64,000 nt of DNA from Pseudomonadota bacterium (lineage in GTDB: Bacteria > Myxococcota_A > UBA9160 > SZUA-336): the NCBI GenBank assembly GCA_003247575.1, contig QJZC01000018.1, positions 1-64,000 on the forward strand. Direction: 5' to 3'. Shown piece by piece: positions 8,401 to 18,281 of this stretch. The notes under the pieces were generated by a model. The model was given only the letters and a program-made list of their open reading frames with translations. It searched no databases and had not been told where the DNA came from. A program made the translations under genes and the position numbers. Numbering within the stretch: position 1 is the stretch's first letter; each line of letters begins with the position of its first letter.

Positions 8401-11400
8401 GCGCAAGGGTTCTCCGAGCATCCAGACCATCAGTGCGCGGCTGAAGCGCGCGAGCGCCGCATAGTCGTTGTCGCCGGCTTCGAGAGCCAGCTGCGAGATC
8501 GGTGAGAGGCCCTCGAGGGCGCTGCGCCTGGGGCGCAGCCAGCTCCAGATCAGAATCGTCGAGTCGAAGCGTGTTCGGTGTGCGAGCGTCGGCGGCGTCT
8601 GAGCGTCGAGCGGGCCCGCGAGCTCGAGCAAGCGTCGGGTCTTCTTGAAGTTTCCCTGTGCGATTCCGCTCGAGATCGCATATCCGTAGATGGTCATCGC
8701 CGGGGCGCCGAAGCCGTGCTTGAGCGAGGTTCGCACCAGGTAGCACATGAGGATTCGCATCAGCGGCAGGCTGTCGCGGTACGCGGTGGTGGCCAGCGCT
8801 GCGATGACCGCGAGACGCGCCACGTACTCCTTGTCGGTGCGCGCCAGCGGACGCGCGTAGTCCGCCTCCTTGGCGCGCAGACAAGCCCACCAGGTGCGGA
8901 CTTCTTCGAGCAGCACTCGCCAGTGGGGTGGACGTTCTGTCCAGCGTAGGCCGATGCTGCGCAGGTGCTCCAGTCCCAGGCGGGTTGCCTCCTGCGCGTC
9001 ACCCCTCAGCATGCAGAGCGCCATGCGCCTCGAGGTCACCTTCGCGCGCTGTACCGGATCGAGTCCCTGGCGGAGCAACACGAGGAAGAAGTGCTCGACG
9101 GCTGCGTGGTCCGCGCCCAACCCCGCGGCCTCGGCGCTTGCCAGGTAGAGCTGGAACGACAGCTTTGGATCGGCCTTCCAGTCCCGCCTGCGATGGAGTG
9201 CGCGCGCGTACAGCAGATAGGTGTTCGCGGTGTCCGCAGCACCTTGCGCGATCGCGCGCGAGGCTGCCATGAGATTGAGCTGGATCCAACTCGGACGATC
9301 CTGCTCGGTGATCAGCTCTGGAGCCTGATTCAAGTGCTCGAGAATGCGGAACAAGACGGCAGGGAGCTCGGGCTCAGGCGTCTTGGCCAGCAGTCGCCGG
9401 CCGAGTCTGTAGTGGAGCTCTGCACGCTCCTTGGCTTCGAAATCTCGGCCCGCGACTTCTCGCAGGCGCTCGTGAATGAAGGAGAACCCGTCTGTCGTGG
9501 CTCGGATCACGCCCTGATCCAGCAGCTCCGCGAGCGCCTGCTCGAGCTCGCGGGGGGTTCGATCGGAAATCTCGGCGAGGGTCTCGCAATCGAACTGCTG
9601 TCCGATGCAGGCCGCGTGACGCAGCAGGTCTCGCGCCTCCGGAGGCAGACGCTCCATTTTCGCCATCAGGACACCTGCGAAGCCGTCTGGAAGCGCGACC
9701 TGTCGAATCGCCTCCTCGTCCCAGGTCCAGTGGAGTGCTTCGTCGTAGCGCAAAAGCCCTTGTTCGTGGAGGTGGGTGGTGAGCTGGCGTGCGAGTAGTG
9801 GGAGATGGCCGCTGCGAGATCCGATGAACGCGGCCAAGCCGCGCACCTCGGCTGCACTTCGGTGGAGCGCATCTGCGAGCAGGTGGGCGATCGCGTCGGG
9901 ATCGATCGGCCCGAGCTCGATGGTCTCCGTGGGGCAGTGTCGACCGATGCGTCGCTGGACGGCCTGCACCGATTCGACCGATGCAGTGTCGTTCGTGCGC
10001 AGAGTCGCGATGACCAGCAGGGCCGCGGGGGGATCTCGCAGCACCTCCTGAAGAAGCTCGATGCTCTCCGCATCGGCCCACTGTAGATCGTCCACTACCA
10101 GAACGAGGGGATGATCCAGGCTGGCGATCGCGCGTAGGAAGCAGCGCACGGCGTGTGCGAGTCTGCGTTTTGCTTCCTGCGGCGCGAGCGCGGGGACCGG
10201 TGGAACCTGTCCGAGGAGGGTCTCCAGATCGGGGACCCAGTCGAACAGGACGCCTGCGACGCGGCCGAGTTCCTCGGAGAGGCGCGTGCCCCAGTGTCGC
10301 ATGCGATCCTCGCTCTCCGTGAGGATCTGTGTGGTGAGGGACTCGAAAGCCTCGCGGAACGCCCCGTACGGTCCCTTGGGCTCCTGCAGGAAGTGTCCGA
10401 CCGCGAGGTAGCCGGAGCGCTGAATGATCTTGTCTCTGAGCTCGTGCGCGAGCGAGCTGCATCCGCTTCCTGCAGGGCCCACGATGCATACGAGCTCGGA
10501 AGCTCCACTGCTGATGCGCCAGAAGGCGGAGTGCAGGCGTTCGATCTGCGGATCGCGGCCATAGATCGTCGTCGAGAAGACCAGGCGCGATGCCGTGTCC
10601 ACGACTCCCAAGGGGAGGTCGTCGTCGATGTAGCCGAAGCGCTTGAGCTGCCCTTGGCATGCGACCAAATCTGCACGCAGTCCCTGCGCGCTCTGGTAAC
10701 GGCTCTCTGGATCCTTGGAGAGCAGCTTGAGGACGATTCGCGCAATCGTCTCCGGGGTGTCGAAATGTTGGCCCTTCGGAGGCGTGGGAATCTTGGCGAG
10801 GTGCGCATGGATCACCTCGAGCGGATCGGAGGACTCGAACGGTGGGTGTCCGGAGAGCAGGTGATAGAGGGTCGCGCCGAGTGAGTAGAGGTCGCTGCGC
10901 ACGTCGACGTCTCGATCCATGCGAGCCGTCTGCTCGGGCGAGACGTACGAAAGCGTTCCCTGGAACGTTCCCTTGCGTTCCCTGCTCTGCTCGGAGGTTC
11001 CGAGTAGTCGAGAGATCCCGAAATCGATGACCCGTGTCGAGAAGGACTCCGGGTCTACTAGGATGTTTCCGGGTTTGAGGTCCTTGTGAACGATGCGCGC
11101 GAGGTGGATGTCTCCGAGGGTCTGCGCAATCGAAATGGCCACCGTGAGGAAGTCGTCGAGCGAGATCGAATGATGTTGAATGAGCTCCGTCAGCGAGATA
11201 CCGGGAAAGCGCTCGCTGACGAGCACCGACTGGTCCCCGAGCAGAAATACGTCGAGCGCCTCACAGAGTCCGGACGAGCGAACCCGTCGCACGAGCTCGA
11301 ACTCGTGCATCCCGGCAGAGACCTCGAGAGAACTCGACGGCTCCGTGCTCACCTTGAGGACGACCGATGCCTCGTCAGCATCGCGAGTGGCACCATAGAG

Positions 11401-11478
11401 AATGCTCTTCGGAGCAGTGCGGATCGTCTCGTTTATCGTGTATCCGGGAACTCGGAGCATAGAGTGTCTCGCATGCAT
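5446..11478 (-). CDS. Ser/Thr kinase - AAA ATPase - GAF - hybrid histidine kinase
   Basis: 2010 residues. Order of domains: eukaryotic-type protein kinase (residues ~10-285) with Lys42, catalytic loop HKDLKPGN (Asp133), DFG (Asp152) and SPEQ; a linker; an AAA/STAND-type ATPase (~305-640) with Walker [10 protein letters not shown] (334-342) and Walker B LVLVVDD (Asp463/464); a long helical TPR-like region (~640-1280); a GAF domain (~1290-1460); a HisKA domain with His1514 (AMSHEIRTP); an HATPase domain ([22 protein letters not shown]); a degenerate receiver lacking the phospho-Asp (~1740-1860); and an intact receiver (~1887-2006) with Asp1938 ([11 protein letters not shown]). The kinase half is complete, so both Ser/Thr and His phosphorylation are possible. 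No TM segment is apparent, so it is probably cytoplasmic. ATG at 11478 is used, though ATG at 11460 would also fit. The Hpt protein ending 8 bases away is the likely phosphorelay partner. Confidence 0.95.
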   Translation of the reverse strand: MHARHSMLRVPGYTINETIRTAPKSILYGATRDADEASVVLKVSTEPSSSLEVSAGMHEFELVRRVRSSGLCEALDVFLLGDQSVLVSERFPGISLTELIQHHSISLDDFLTVAISIAQTLGDIHLARIVHKDLKPGNILVDPESFSTRVIDFGISRLLGTSEQSRERKGTFQGTLSYVSPEQTARMDRDVDVRSDLYSLGATLYHLLSGHPPFESSDPLEVIHAHLAKIPTPPKGQHFDTPETIARIVLKLLSKDPESRYQSAQGLRADLVACQGQLKRFGYIDDDLPLGVVDTASRLVFSTTIYGRDPQIERLHSAFWRISSGASELVCIVGPAGSGCSSLAHELRDKIIQRSGYLAVGHFLQEPKGPYGAFREAFESLTTQILTESEDRMRHWGTRLSEELGRVAGVLFDWVPDLETLLGQVPPVPALAPQEAKRRLAHAVRCFLRAIASLDHPLVLVVDDLQWADAESIELLQEVLRDPPAALLVIATLRTNDTASVESVQAVQRRIGRHCPTETIELGPIDPDAIAHLLADALHRSAAEVRGLAAFIGSRSGHLPLLARQLTTHLHEQGLLRYDEALHWTWDEEAIRQVALPDGFAGVLMAKMERLPPEARDLLRHAACIGQQFDCETLAEISDRTPRELEQALAELLDQGVIRATTDGFSFIHERLREVAGRDFEAKERAELHYRLGRRLLAKTPEPELPAVLFRILEHLNQAPELITEQDRPSWIQLNLMAASRAIAQGAADTANTYLLYARALHRRRDWKADPKLSFQLYLASAEAAGLGADHAAVEHFFLVLLRQGLDPVQRAKVTSRRMALCMLRGDAQEATRLGLEHLRSIGLRWTERPPHWRVLLEEVRTWWACLRAKEADYARPLARTDKEYVARLAVIAALATTAYRDSLPLMRILMCYLVRTSLKHGFGAPAMTIYGYAISSGIAQGNFKKTRRLLELAGPLDAQTPPTLAHRTRFDSTILIWSWLRPRRSALEGLSPISQLALEAGDNDYAALARFSRALMVWMLGEPLRMAEVEWKHAASFAQRLGGSGTADAAVRILTQIRRLTGRGDVPLDAELPISDDPLPSWLRCYVGTIQISVSYLLNDAREAFALAEELGPAIESSSAGSPVVGDYHFYRGLSAASLYPTATESRRPILRREFEAAKRLMGCWAAENPDTFAHQHRILIAEGHRIRGQLARARVAYAEASQLAIQASCAHHASIADQRSAEVALSLGLRLEASRGLYLALRSATNWGASVRAESIQQQYLELLAEFPPVAIAGSEHERDTVTTTHTATSSLSTTHTDSRALDLVAVLRSSEAITAETELGSVLERIMEIALESAGAQRAVLLLDRAGELRLGAETRVGQKAHVFDLTPLSREDQLVPLNLVFYVHRTRRTVVLSDAARDSVFGDDSYVVRNQSKSILCLPILRQARLVGVLYLENDLVSDAFTQQRVEVLNLLSAHAAISLDNARLYVQLTNINRDLEARIEDRTRKLREARDAAEDATQAKSEFLAAMSHEIRTPMNGVLGMAQLLADTELDSEQREFVSTIRGSGEALLTIINDILDLSKVEAGKMELESIAFDLRTCLEEVGDMLAPRAQEKGLEFPICVEADVPSQVLGDPGRLRQIVINLTTNAIKFSEQGEVSIRASLDPSSEPDLHVIKIEVRDTGIGIPDDRMDSLFEAFCQVDSSTTRKYGGTGLGLAISKRLAEAMGGEVGVESAVGQGSLFWFTAVLEPATERIQSDALPGAERLRVVCIDPNTREREAQLMQLARLGCRGDGLADVDSALQQLRGSEQALWHIALVRYPEDGIAEDSSLRRLAAHPGLDVFLVSTTAGLSIAREHVAEGFAGVVTRPLKRRGVTSALAARLGLNADPHEGDRAGHTSPRSTGTRILVVEDTKVNQRVARRALEKMGYSCEIAENGQIAVQMFLAESWDLVLMDCRMPVMDGFEATEAIRAAEAERGGHIPIVAMTANAMDRDREACLDVGMDAFLTKPINLQELKAKLLEILGGD

Positions 11479-11832
11479 CGTCGTCCAGAAGTGACGGCTC
11501 CTTGAACACGTGGCTAGGGATTGCGCGTCACCTGCGCGCGCGCTCGAGGGCGCGGCCTGGAAAGCGGGGGAGGGCGCGATGCAAGGCCGGCCGGCGCCAC
11601 GACGCAGCTAGAGGCACCCAGACAGCAACCTGCAGGCAGGTATCCGGTAGCTTGCAAGGTGGCTCGACCGAGAGATCGAAGCAGGAGCTTCCATTCATCG
11701 ACAATGGCTACAAGGATCGCGGGGATCGAATGTGGGGAAGGCCTGGATGGGAGCCGTTCCTACAAGGACGAGGGAGGATTTCGGTGCCGCGAGCGGCGGA
11801 GTCGATGCTCGCGGCCTTGCATCGGAAGTCGA
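11479..11832. other. 354-bp intergenic region between divergent genes
   Basis: This lies between the start of the hybrid kinase (minus) and the HTH protein (plus). A long plus-strand frame crosses it, but its translation is Arg/Ser/Cys-rich and unlike protein. I see no convincing promoter, repeat or RNA gene. It should hold the divergent promoters of both genes. Confidence 0.5.
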
Positions 11833-12168
11833 ATGGGAATCAGCAAGAGTCGAAAGCGGGGAAGTCGTAGCGGAGGGGCGCTGCGCTTGTGGCAGGAGGT
11901 CTATCGTCTCCACTCGATGCTCGGCGCAGCCTTGGATGCTCTGGGTCAGGAACTCGGCGGACACCATCTGCCGGCAACGGGAGCTCCACTGAGCGATCTA
12001 TCTCGCCGAGAGCTCGAGGTGCTCGCGCTCCTGCGAGAGGCTCACTCCGCTCCGGAGATTGCGCGGCAGCTCCGGGTGTCGGTCCACACCGTACGCAATC
12101 ACGTTCGGAGCATCTATCGAAAGCTCGGTGTGCACTCGCGTGCCGCGCTCCTGCGTCTACTGCGCTAG
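11833..12168 (+). CDS. LuxR-type helix-turn-helix protein
   Basis: The C-terminal ~60 residues are a typical LuxR/GerE DNA-binding domain: LSRRELEVLALL, SAPEIARQLRVSVHTVRNHV, then SIYRKLGVHSRAALLRLLR. No receiver or ligand-binding domain is visible; the ~50 residues before it (LWQEVYRLHSMLGAALDALG) look helical. The start is uncertain. ATG at 11833 has a weak GGAAG upstream, and TTG at 11887 has a better GGAGGGG. The frame is open to 11521 but looks non-coding there. The regulator may act on its divergent neighbour, the hybrid kinase, or on the VOC gene 46 bases downstream. That is inference from position only. Confidence 0.75.
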   Translation: MGISKSRKRGSRSGGALRLWQEVYRLHSMLGAALDALGQELGGHHLPATGAPLSDLSRRELEVLALLREAHSAPEIARQLRVSVHTVRNHVRSIYRKLGVHSRAALLRLLR

Positions 12169-12214
12169 GCTGTTCGGTACGGCCGCAGTAGGCACGCGGG
12201 TGCGGGAGTGAACG

Positions 12215-12619
12215 ATGGAGCTCAATCAAGTGACGCTTCCCTGTCTCGATCTGGAGGCGTCGGTAGCATTCTACAAGGCGCTCGGGCTCGAGCAGATCGT
12301 AGACTCCCCACCGGACTATGCGCGTTTCGAGTGCCCGTCGGGCACCACACTGTCGCTGCATCGGGTCGAAGAGTCGCGATCGGGACCCGGCATCGTCATC
12401 TACTTCGAGGTCGCCTCGCTCGACGCGCGCGTGCGCGAGCTTCAGGCCGCAGGGATCGCCTTCGCGATCGAGCCGCGTGATCAACCGTGGCTATGGCGTG
12501 AGGCCTACCTGGCCGATCCATACGGAAACCTGATCTGCTTGTTTCATGCCGGGCCCAATCGGCGCTTCCCACCCTGGCGGCTCGATTCGTGCGCCCCCTC
12601 GGCGGGCTCGAGCGGCTGA
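12215..12619 (+). CDS. VOC superfamily (glyoxalase/dioxygenase-like) protein
   Basis: 134 residues; ATG at 12215 preceded by GGGAG. It has the paired beta-alpha-beta-beta-beta layout of the vicinal-oxygen-chelate fold: LPCLDLEASVAFYKALGLEQ in the first half, then a second module ending in YLADPYGNLICLFH. The conserved D-P-x-G-N-x-[IL] motif near the C-terminus is intact, and a Glu/His metal-ligand set is only partly obvious. Such proteins include glyoxalases, dioxygenases, fosfomycin-type resistance enzymes and bleomycin-binding proteins, and the substrate cannot be told. It may be co-transcribed with the HTH gene just upstream. Confidence 0.8.
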   Translation: MELNQVTLPCLDLEASVAFYKALGLEQIVDSPPDYARFECPSGTTLSLHRVEESRSGPGIVIYFEVASLDARVRELQAAGIAFAIEPRDQPWLWREAYLADPYGNLICLFHAGPNRRFPPWRLDSCAPSAGSSG

Positions 12620-12843
12620 ACTCTTCCACTGAGATCGATTCGCGGTGGGGAGGCGGATCTCGGTGAGATGTCGCGCACGCCACAGCCCAAGTTGCAGCGC
12701 GACGCAAAGGTGAGGCAAACTCATTAGTCCGTACGCAGCGAGTCACTCGCAGCAGAGGGCGTGGCTCGAGGTCGGGCGATGCGAGAGCTCGCCGCGAGTT
12801 TCCGCAATGAGCCTCTGCTCGCTGCATGAGGGAGGAACGTGGG

Positions 12844-13383
12844 ATGCCGGTCAAACGCGTGTGTGTCGTGGGGATTTCCCTGTGCTTCGTGGCGTGTACG
12901 TCGTTGAAGACGGGCAGGCAGGTGTCGCCGGATACGGTGGGCGAGCTCGAGCGAGGTGTGACGACTCAGGCCGAGGTCCAGCGCGCATTCGGCACGCCGA
13001 CGTTTCGTAAGGTGGGCAGCGAAGGAAACTCGGTATGGCGCTACTCGTACGAAGAGGTGCGCGTCAAGGATACGGGGACGCTCACGCGTGTGCTCTGCAC
13101 CTTCGGGGTCCTGATTCAGGTTCCAGCATGCATCTTCAATGGAGTGAGCTATCGGAACGGAGTGACGACTCGCGACGAGCTGACGATTACCTTCGACGAG
13201 GAGCTGGTCGTCGCGTCGTACACGTATGCACACGAAGAGATTCCCGTCTCGGGGACCTATGACCCCGTGCTGAGCGGGCCGTCCCGGAATCCCGGTCCCG
13301 CAACGACGCTTCCGGGTGGGGGACTGCCGGGGCCGAGAGGGATCCCGGTGGCGAAGCACGACCGGAGTCATCCGGCGCGCTGA
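12844..13383 (+). CDS. BamE/SmpA-like lipoprotein
   Basis: 179 residues from the ATG at 12844, which has GGAGG seven bases upstream; an earlier in-frame ATG at 12826 lacks one. The type II signal peptide ends FVACTS with the lipidated Cys. The mature N-terminus has the SmpA/OmlA-like pattern LERGVTTQAEVQRAFGTP followed by a tryptophan strand (VWRYSYEE), as in small BamE-type outer-membrane lipoproteins. The C-terminal ~45 residues are Pro/Gly-rich and probably disordered. BamE proteins assist the outer-membrane barrel-assembly complex, but this domain also occurs in unrelated envelope lipoproteins, so a Bam role is not shown. Confidence 0.75.
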   Translation: MPVKRVCVVGISLCFVACTSLKTGRQVSPDTVGELERGVTTQAEVQRAFGTPTFRKVGSEGNSVWRYSYEEVRVKDTGTLTRVLCTFGVLIQVPACIFNGVSYRNGVTTRDELTITFDEELVVASYTYAHEEIPVSGTYDPVLSGPSRNPGPATTLPGGGLPGPRGIPVAKHDRSHPAR

Positions 13384-13457
13384 GTTTCGATTGCTCACAC
13401 GAGATCCCTCTCAGATGGCTGGGGACTAAGTGGGTCTGACTGGGACGGGGAGAAGGA

Positions 13458-13490
13458 GAGGCGCTTCTGCTCGTTCGGCCTCAGCGCCTC
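13458..13490 (-). terminator. Hairpin at the 3' end of the PhoX-like gene
   Basis: An 8-bp perfect stem (GAGGCGCT / AGCGCCTC) with a 17-base loop overlaps the stop codon of the minus-strand gene. It is followed on the minus strand by a pyrimidine tract (TCCTTCTCC) rather than a pure T run. It lies between convergent genes and may terminate either. Confidence 0.45.
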
Positions 13491-15127
13491 AGGCGGTTCC
13501 GGAAGCCGGAGATCACGATCATGTCGTCGGTGCAGTAGTCGTCGCGAACGAAGGCGGGATCGTTCGAGGCAGGATCCGCGCAGCTGTTGTCGCGAGCGAT
13601 CGGATCGCCGTCGTCAGCGCTGTGCTGGATGAAGAAGAACGCCGTGTCGCCGTCTGCTGTGAACTGGAATCCGGTGGGCTCGGCGGTCTGGTCGCGTAGT
13701 GTAAGCAGCCGGACGCAGCCGTCGGTCAAAGTGTTACGGTCTCGTCCATCGGCGAGGCACGCGAAGATATCTCCATTCGGATTGTCTTCGATCACGTAGA
13801 TGTTGCTGCTCGTCGGATCGATCGCGATGTTGTCTGGCTGATTCAGGTCGTGGTCGCCTTCGAGGAAGACCTGCACGTCTACCGGAGCCCCGTCGGTGAC
13901 GAGGCTGCCTGAGAAGGGATCGCTCACCAATGGTGTGTCGGCCAGCATTGGATCGGTGTCGATGATGCACAGCACTTCACCGAAGTTGAGCGCGCTCCTC
14001 GCTCCAGTGTTCGTGAAACAGACGCGCAAGCCTTCGAAGTTCGGATCGACGTCGAGATCCTCGGGGCGATAGTAGCCGGTAGCTCCGCCGCGATCGGCAT
14101 CGCTGCGTGCGCTCATGGCATCGACGAGGACGAATGCGGCATTCCCTTTCTCGCATCCCTGTCCGAACTGGCCGTTACCGCGCTGACACGTCACGCGCAT
14201 GGCGAAAACACGTCCGGCAGAGAACGGGGAGTCAGCGAGGGTCGTCGCGGGGCTGCCGTCGCTCGGGACGTCCGGCACGAACTTGAAGATGGCTCCTCCA
14301 TCGGAGTCCGGGCCACCGACCGTGGGAGATGTCTGCGAGCCGGGGCGAAGCTCGTCGCCCGCGATCACGACACCTTCTCGGGTGATGTGGATGCCTTCCC
14401 AGGCCATCTCCATGAGAGCCTGACGGATCGCGATTCCGAAGCCGCCGTCAGAAATGGGGGCGGCCGCTGCGTCGCCCGTGAGGGTGAGTCCGGCCGAGTC
14501 GAAGAAGCTTCCTCGGTCGGCACCGCGATTGACTGTGATGTTGGTCGTAGCGAGCGGATCGAGAATCTCGAACGCATTTCCTAGATGGCCATCGCCAGAC
14601 AGGCTCCCGTCTTCCTCGGTCGCGAGGATGGTCTGCCACGGCGTGCGGCGCACGCCATCGCACGCGATGAGGCCACGTAGGATCGTCTCGACCGCTCGCG
14701 TGCGAAGGTCGATTCTTTGGAGCGAGGGTTCGAGCTTCGGAGCTCCGCTCGGGAACTCGCCGACCTGCGCGCGCGCGCGGGTCTCGATGCAGACGATGGC
14801 GTGAGTGGGCTCGGAGTCATCGGGCCAGAATGCCAGCTGGTCCGCGTTGTGGCCGATCTCCCGCGAGAAGATGTCTACCTTCAAGCCGCGTGCGACGTCG
14901 AGCAGCTCGCGCACGTCCTGATCGGGCCTGCGGGGGATATCGTCGATCGACGACTGTTCTACCGGTTGGGTAAATCCGAAGTTCCGATTCGACTGGCGCT
15001 CGAGGAGAGCTTCGACGAACTCCCCGAAGTCGACCGAGATGAGTGAGTTTGCGTAGCCGATCGAGCCAGCGGTGATGGAGGCAAGGCAAACGGCTGCGCC
15101 GATCAGAAGCTTGTGCTTTCGATTCAT
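13481..15127 (-). CDS. Secreted PhoX-like (DUF839) beta-propeller protein
   Basis: 548 residues from the ATG at 15127, which follows GGAAGGAA and begins a clean Sec signal peptide (MNRKHKLLIGAAVCLASI, cleavage near IGYA). Segments typical of the PhoX/DUF839 family follow: NFGFTQPVEQSS near the N-terminus, GYYRPEDLDVDP in the middle, and QPDNIAIDPTSSNIYVIED near the C-terminus. PhoX enzymes are periplasmic Ca/Fe-dependent phosphatases, but many DUF839 members lack proven phosphatase activity. Several Cys pairs suggest disulfides. It is transcribed away from the imelysin gene, with a 299-bp divergent spacer. The frame stays open upstream to 15280, but that part has no start signal and would bury the signal peptide. 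Confidence 0.78.
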   Translation of the reverse strand: MNRKHKLLIGAAVCLASITAGSIGYANSLISVDFGEFVEALLERQSNRNFGFTQPVEQSSIDDIPRRPDQDVRELLDVARGLKVDIFSREIGHNADQLAFWPDDSEPTHAIVCIETRARAQVGEFPSGAPKLEPSLQRIDLRTRAVETILRGLIACDGVRRTPWQTILATEEDGSLSGDGHLGNAFEILDPLATTNITVNRGADRGSFFDSAGLTLTGDAAAAPISDGGFGIAIRQALMEMAWEGIHITREGVVIAGDELRPGSQTSPTVGGPDSDGGAIFKFVPDVPSDGSPATTLADSPFSAGRVFAMRVTCQRGNGQFGQGCEKGNAAFVLVDAMSARSDADRGGATGYYRPEDLDVDPNFEGLRVCFTNTGARSALNFGEVLCIIDTDPMLADTPLVSDPFSGSLVTDGAPVDVQVFLEGDHDLNQPDNIAIDPTSSNIYVIEDNPNGDIFACLADGRDRNTLTDGCVRLLTLRDQTAEPTGFQFTADGDTAFFFIQHSADDGDPIARDNSCADPASNDPAFVRDDYCTDDMIVISGFRNRLRR

Positions 15128-15426
15128 GGGTTCCTTCCTCTGGACCTGGAGATCATCTGGATCCCGGGGGTCTCGGGCGCGGCCTGGGAACTGACCCCAG
15201 GGGTGAGCGCTGTTCTGGTGCGGAATCATTCCCATGAGGCAGGACGCTCTGGTTCCACACGAGTGACAGTTCGCGCACATTGCCCTGGTGTGACGGTTTC
15301 ACTGGATCGTGACTCGAACGTCACCAGTAGGGAACATCACGGGCCCACAACCTGTCTTTCGAATGGCAATCCACCTGGGCAAGGAGGTCGTTGAACTTCT
15401 TTGCTAGCGGCCAGAGGGGGTCATCG

Positions 15427-16770
15427 ATGGTGCTTGCGATCTCCGCTCGTGCGTGTGCGGCTGCCGCTTTCGTGCTCGCGGCGACTTCACCGACTGCGAA
15501 CGCAGCAGATCTCGCAGCGGTCGGCCGCCAGTACGCGCGCATGGCGTTCACCATGTATTCGGATGCACTGCGTTCGGCTCGGGTGCTCCAGCAGACAATC
15601 GAGGCGTTCGTGGAAGCTCCGGATGCCGCTCGCTTCGCTGCGGCTCGCAGCGCCTGGATCGAGGCGCACAAGACCTATTCGTTGACCGAGGCCTTCCGCT
15701 TTGGGAACCCGAATGTCGATGCATGGGAGGGGAAGGTCAACGCATGGCCGATCGACGAGGGCTTCATCGACTACGTGCGCGATGACTATGTGTTCGACCT
15801 CGGTAATCCACATGCTCAGCAGAATCTGGTGGCTTCGGACGCGCCGCTGGACACGGGCACGCTTCGTCTTCAGCATGAGCGCGGTGGGCTGGAGCCGAAC
15901 GTATCCATCGGCTTTCATGCGATCGAGTTTCTGCTTTGGGGCCAAGACAGCGACCCCGCGTACGCGCAGCCCGGACAGCGAGCGTATACCGACTACGTGC
16001 GCGGTGGACCGTCGGCGGGATGCACCCACGGTCACTGTGAACGGCGAGCAACCTATCTGCGTCTGCTGGCGAATCTCTTGGTCTTCGATCTGCGAGAGAT
16101 GGTGCGCGACTGGCGGCCAGGGTACGGGGGCTATGCGGACCGGTATGCGAGCTTGGATCCCGCCGAGCAGGTGCGCAGAATCTTCGAGGGTCTGGGCACC
16201 TTGAGCGCGGGGGAGCTGGCTGGAGAGCGTCTCCAAGTGGCATTGATCGCGCACTCCCAGGAGGATGAGCAGTCGTGCTTCAGTGACACGACACACTGGG
16301 GCATCCTCTACAATCTGCGGGGAATCTCGAGCCTATATACCGGTGGGCTGTCTCCCGCGACCGGTTCTCCCTCCGGCGAGAAGCGGACGGATCGGGACTC
16401 CTTGGGCGGGACCAGCTTGGCTGGCTTGGTAGACGCACGGGACCCGAGCGTGGGTGCGCTCGTGCGCGCGCGCCTCGACCTAGCGCTTGTTTCCGCGCGA
16501 AGACTGGCCGACGCGGCCGAGGCTGGGCAGCCGTTCGATCTTCAGATTGCGGCGAGCAACCTCGCAGGACGCCGGCGAGTTCAAGAGCTTATCGAGCATC
16601 TGAGTGCGCTCGCCGAGGCGTTCGAATCCGCCGCCGCCTCGCTCGGACTCTCGGTTGTAGCCGGTTCTGCTCGATCCACAGAGTTCCAGGAACCGGTTCA
16701 CCGGCATAGGCGCGCTCGTCCCGACTCGAGCCCGCGCCGTATCCGTAGCGAAGGCACGCCCAGGCCATGA
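15427..16770 (+). CDS. Imelysin-family periplasmic protein (IrpA/EfeO-like)
   Basis: 447 residues from the ATG at 15427 (AGAGGGGG six bases upstream) with a Sec signal peptide ending SPTANA. A TTG at 15391 behind a perfect AAGGAGG would add 12 residues and is an alternative start. The imelysin signature GxHxxE is present as GFHAIEFLLWGQD, and a helical duplicated fold is expected. Family members (IrpA, EfeO M75 domain, algal p15-like) are periplasmic or outer-membrane iron-linked proteins. The stop overlaps the ATG of the di-haem oxidoreductase gene by four bases, so the two are translationally coupled. This imelysin/DHOR pairing is known from bacterial iron-uptake loci. The protein may hand iron to, or be reduced by, its partner (inference). 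Confidence 0.88.
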   Translation: MVLAISARACAAAAFVLAATSPTANAADLAAVGRQYARMAFTMYSDALRSARVLQQTIEAFVEAPDAARFAAARSAWIEAHKTYSLTEAFRFGNPNVDAWEGKVNAWPIDEGFIDYVRDDYVFDLGNPHAQQNLVASDAPLDTGTLRLQHERGGLEPNVSIGFHAIEFLLWGQDSDPAYAQPGQRAYTDYVRGGPSAGCTHGHCERRATYLRLLANLLVFDLREMVRDWRPGYGGYADRYASLDPAEQVRRIFEGLGTLSAGELAGERLQVALIAHSQEDEQSCFSDTTHWGILYNLRGISSLYTGGLSPATGSPSGEKRTDRDSLGGTSLAGLVDARDPSVGALVRARLDLALVSARRLADAAEAGQPFDLQIAASNLAGRRRVQELIEHLSALAEAFESAAASLGLSVVAGSARSTEFQEPVHRHRRARPDSSPRRIRSEGTPRP

Positions 16771-18242
16771 CAGACGCGCAGATTCGACTCCGTGCGCGGT
16801 GTCGCGGCTCCGGACGCGCTCGTGCCAAGCGGGCTACGCTGGTGATGGGTCTGCTTAGCGGGTTGTTCCTCGTGAATTCGACGCAGGCGGAGGCGCCGCC
16901 GACGGAGGAGCAGCCGGCGAGCGCGCGCGGTGCCGGCGGTCAGACTACGGTCTATCGATTCGATACGAATGCCTTTTCACTGCCCGCTGCCAATCTCACG
17001 TTGCGCCGTCGCACGAGGTTCTTTGCGGGCAACGCGTTCTTCACTCAGGCGTGGGTACCGGGACCGGCGTCCACGACGGCGCGAGACGGCTTGGGACCTC
17101 TCTTCAACACCAACACGTGCCAGTCGTGTCACTTGAAGGACGGACGCGGGCGCCCTCCCGCGCCAGGCGAGGCCCCGGTGTCGATCTTGGTGCGTCTGAG
17201 CCTGCGCGAGGGCGGGGCGGCGACTGCATCGCCCAGCGCGCGCGTCGGCGTGGTCCCGCATCCACGCTACGGCGATCAGATTCAGACCCGCGCGATTCCC
17301 GGTGTGGCTCCCGAAGGCGTAGTCGCGCTCCGCTGGCGCGAGCGGACGGGGGAGTTCGCGGACGGACGCGCCTATCTGCTCGTAGAGCCCGTGCTCGAGA
17401 TTCGCGAGCCCGCCTATGGCGAGCTCGGCGACGCCACACTCTTCTCTCTGCGAGTGGCCCCCGCTCTGGTCGGCATGGGCTTGCTCGAGGCCATTCCCGA
17501 GGACCTGCTGCTTCGGCACGCGGATCCCGAGGACGCGGATTGCGACGGAATCTCTGGACGCGCCAACCGCGTCTGGGACGTGGAGCGAGGCATGTACTCG
17601 CTCGGGCGCTTCGGCTGGAAGGCGGGCCAACCGAGCGTGCGCCAGCAGGTTGCGGCCGCATTCGCTGGAGATCTCGGCATTTCGTCCGGGCTGTATCCAG
17701 ATGGGTCTTGTGCGCCAGAGCAGCAAGGATGTCGTGCCAGTGAGAGGCGAATGCCGCCGGAGCTGCCCGACGAGATTCTGGATCTGGTGACGTTCTATGT
17801 ATCGGTGCTCGGAGTCCCGGCGCGGCGAGAGTCTGCCGCCGTGGCGGAGGCGCAGGGCCTCGAGCTGTTCCGAGAGATCGGCTGCACCCGATGCCACGTC
17901 GAAAGCTTTACCACGGCCCCGCGTGCGCACCTTCCCGAGCTCCGGGGGCAGCGCATCGAGCCGTATACGGACCTCCTACTCCACGACATGGGAGCGGGAC
18001 TTGCGGACGGGCGCTCCGAGTTCGAGGCCAGCGGGCGGGAGTGGCGGACTCCGCCTCTCTGGGGCATCGGTCTGGTCGAGATTGTCAGCCGGCACACTCG
18101 CTTCCTCCACGATGGGCGGGCTCGCAATCTCGAGGAGGCCATCCTGTGGCACGGAGGCGAGGCGCAGCGCGCCGCCGATCGCTACCGGGCCCTGTCCGTG
18201 AACGAGCGCGCGCAGCTCTCGTTCTTTCTGCGCTCGCTGTGA
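16767..18242 (+). CDS. Di-haem oxidoreductase (DHOR, thiol-oxidoreductase-like)
   Basis: 491 residues. ATG at 16767 overlaps the imelysin stop. The N-terminus has an Arg-rich stretch and then a hydrophobic segment (TLVMGLLSGLFLVNSTQAEA), so it is exported to the periplasm, as cytochrome c maturation requires. Two c-type haem sites are visible: CQSCH at residues 118-122 and CTRCH near residue 372. The layout (FGNT-like LFNTNTCQSCHLKDGRGR, then RHTRFLHDGRARNLEEAILWHGGEA near the end) is that of PF06537 DHOR proteins, related to MauG and cytochrome c peroxidases. Beside imelysin genes these proteins are thought to change the redox state of iron. Direct evidence for this substrate is absent here. 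Confidence 0.9.
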   Translation: MTDAQIRLRARCRGSGRARAKRATLVMGLLSGLFLVNSTQAEAPPTEEQPASARGAGGQTTVYRFDTNAFSLPAANLTLRRRTRFFAGNAFFTQAWVPGPASTTARDGLGPLFNTNTCQSCHLKDGRGRPPAPGEAPVSILVRLSLREGGAATASPSARVGVVPHPRYGDQIQTRAIPGVAPEGVVALRWRERTGEFADGRAYLLVEPVLEIREPAYGELGDATLFSLRVAPALVGMGLLEAIPEDLLLRHADPEDADCDGISGRANRVWDVERGMYSLGRFGWKAGQPSVRQQVAAAFAGDLGISSGLYPDGSCAPEQQGCRASERRMPPELPDEILDLVTFYVSVLGVPARRESAAVAEAQGLELFREIGCTRCHVESFTTAPRAHLPELRGQRIEPYTDLLLHDMGAGLADGRSEFEASGREWRTPPLWGIGLVEIVSRHTRFLHDGRARNLEEAILWHGGEAQRAADRYRALSVNERAQLSFFLRSL

Positions 18243-18281
18243 CGGGCGCCGAAGGTGACTCGACGGGCTCTGGTAATCGAT

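Noticed and set aside
11521-11832. N-terminal 104 residues in frame with the HTH protein
   Set aside because: Arg/Ser/Cys-rich with no Shine-Dalgarno at the first ATG; it looks non-coding.
15128-15280. CxxC-rich N-terminal extension (CANCHSCG) to the PhoX-like protein
   Set aside because: No start signal, it would bury a clear signal peptide, and the real start has a Shine-Dalgarno.
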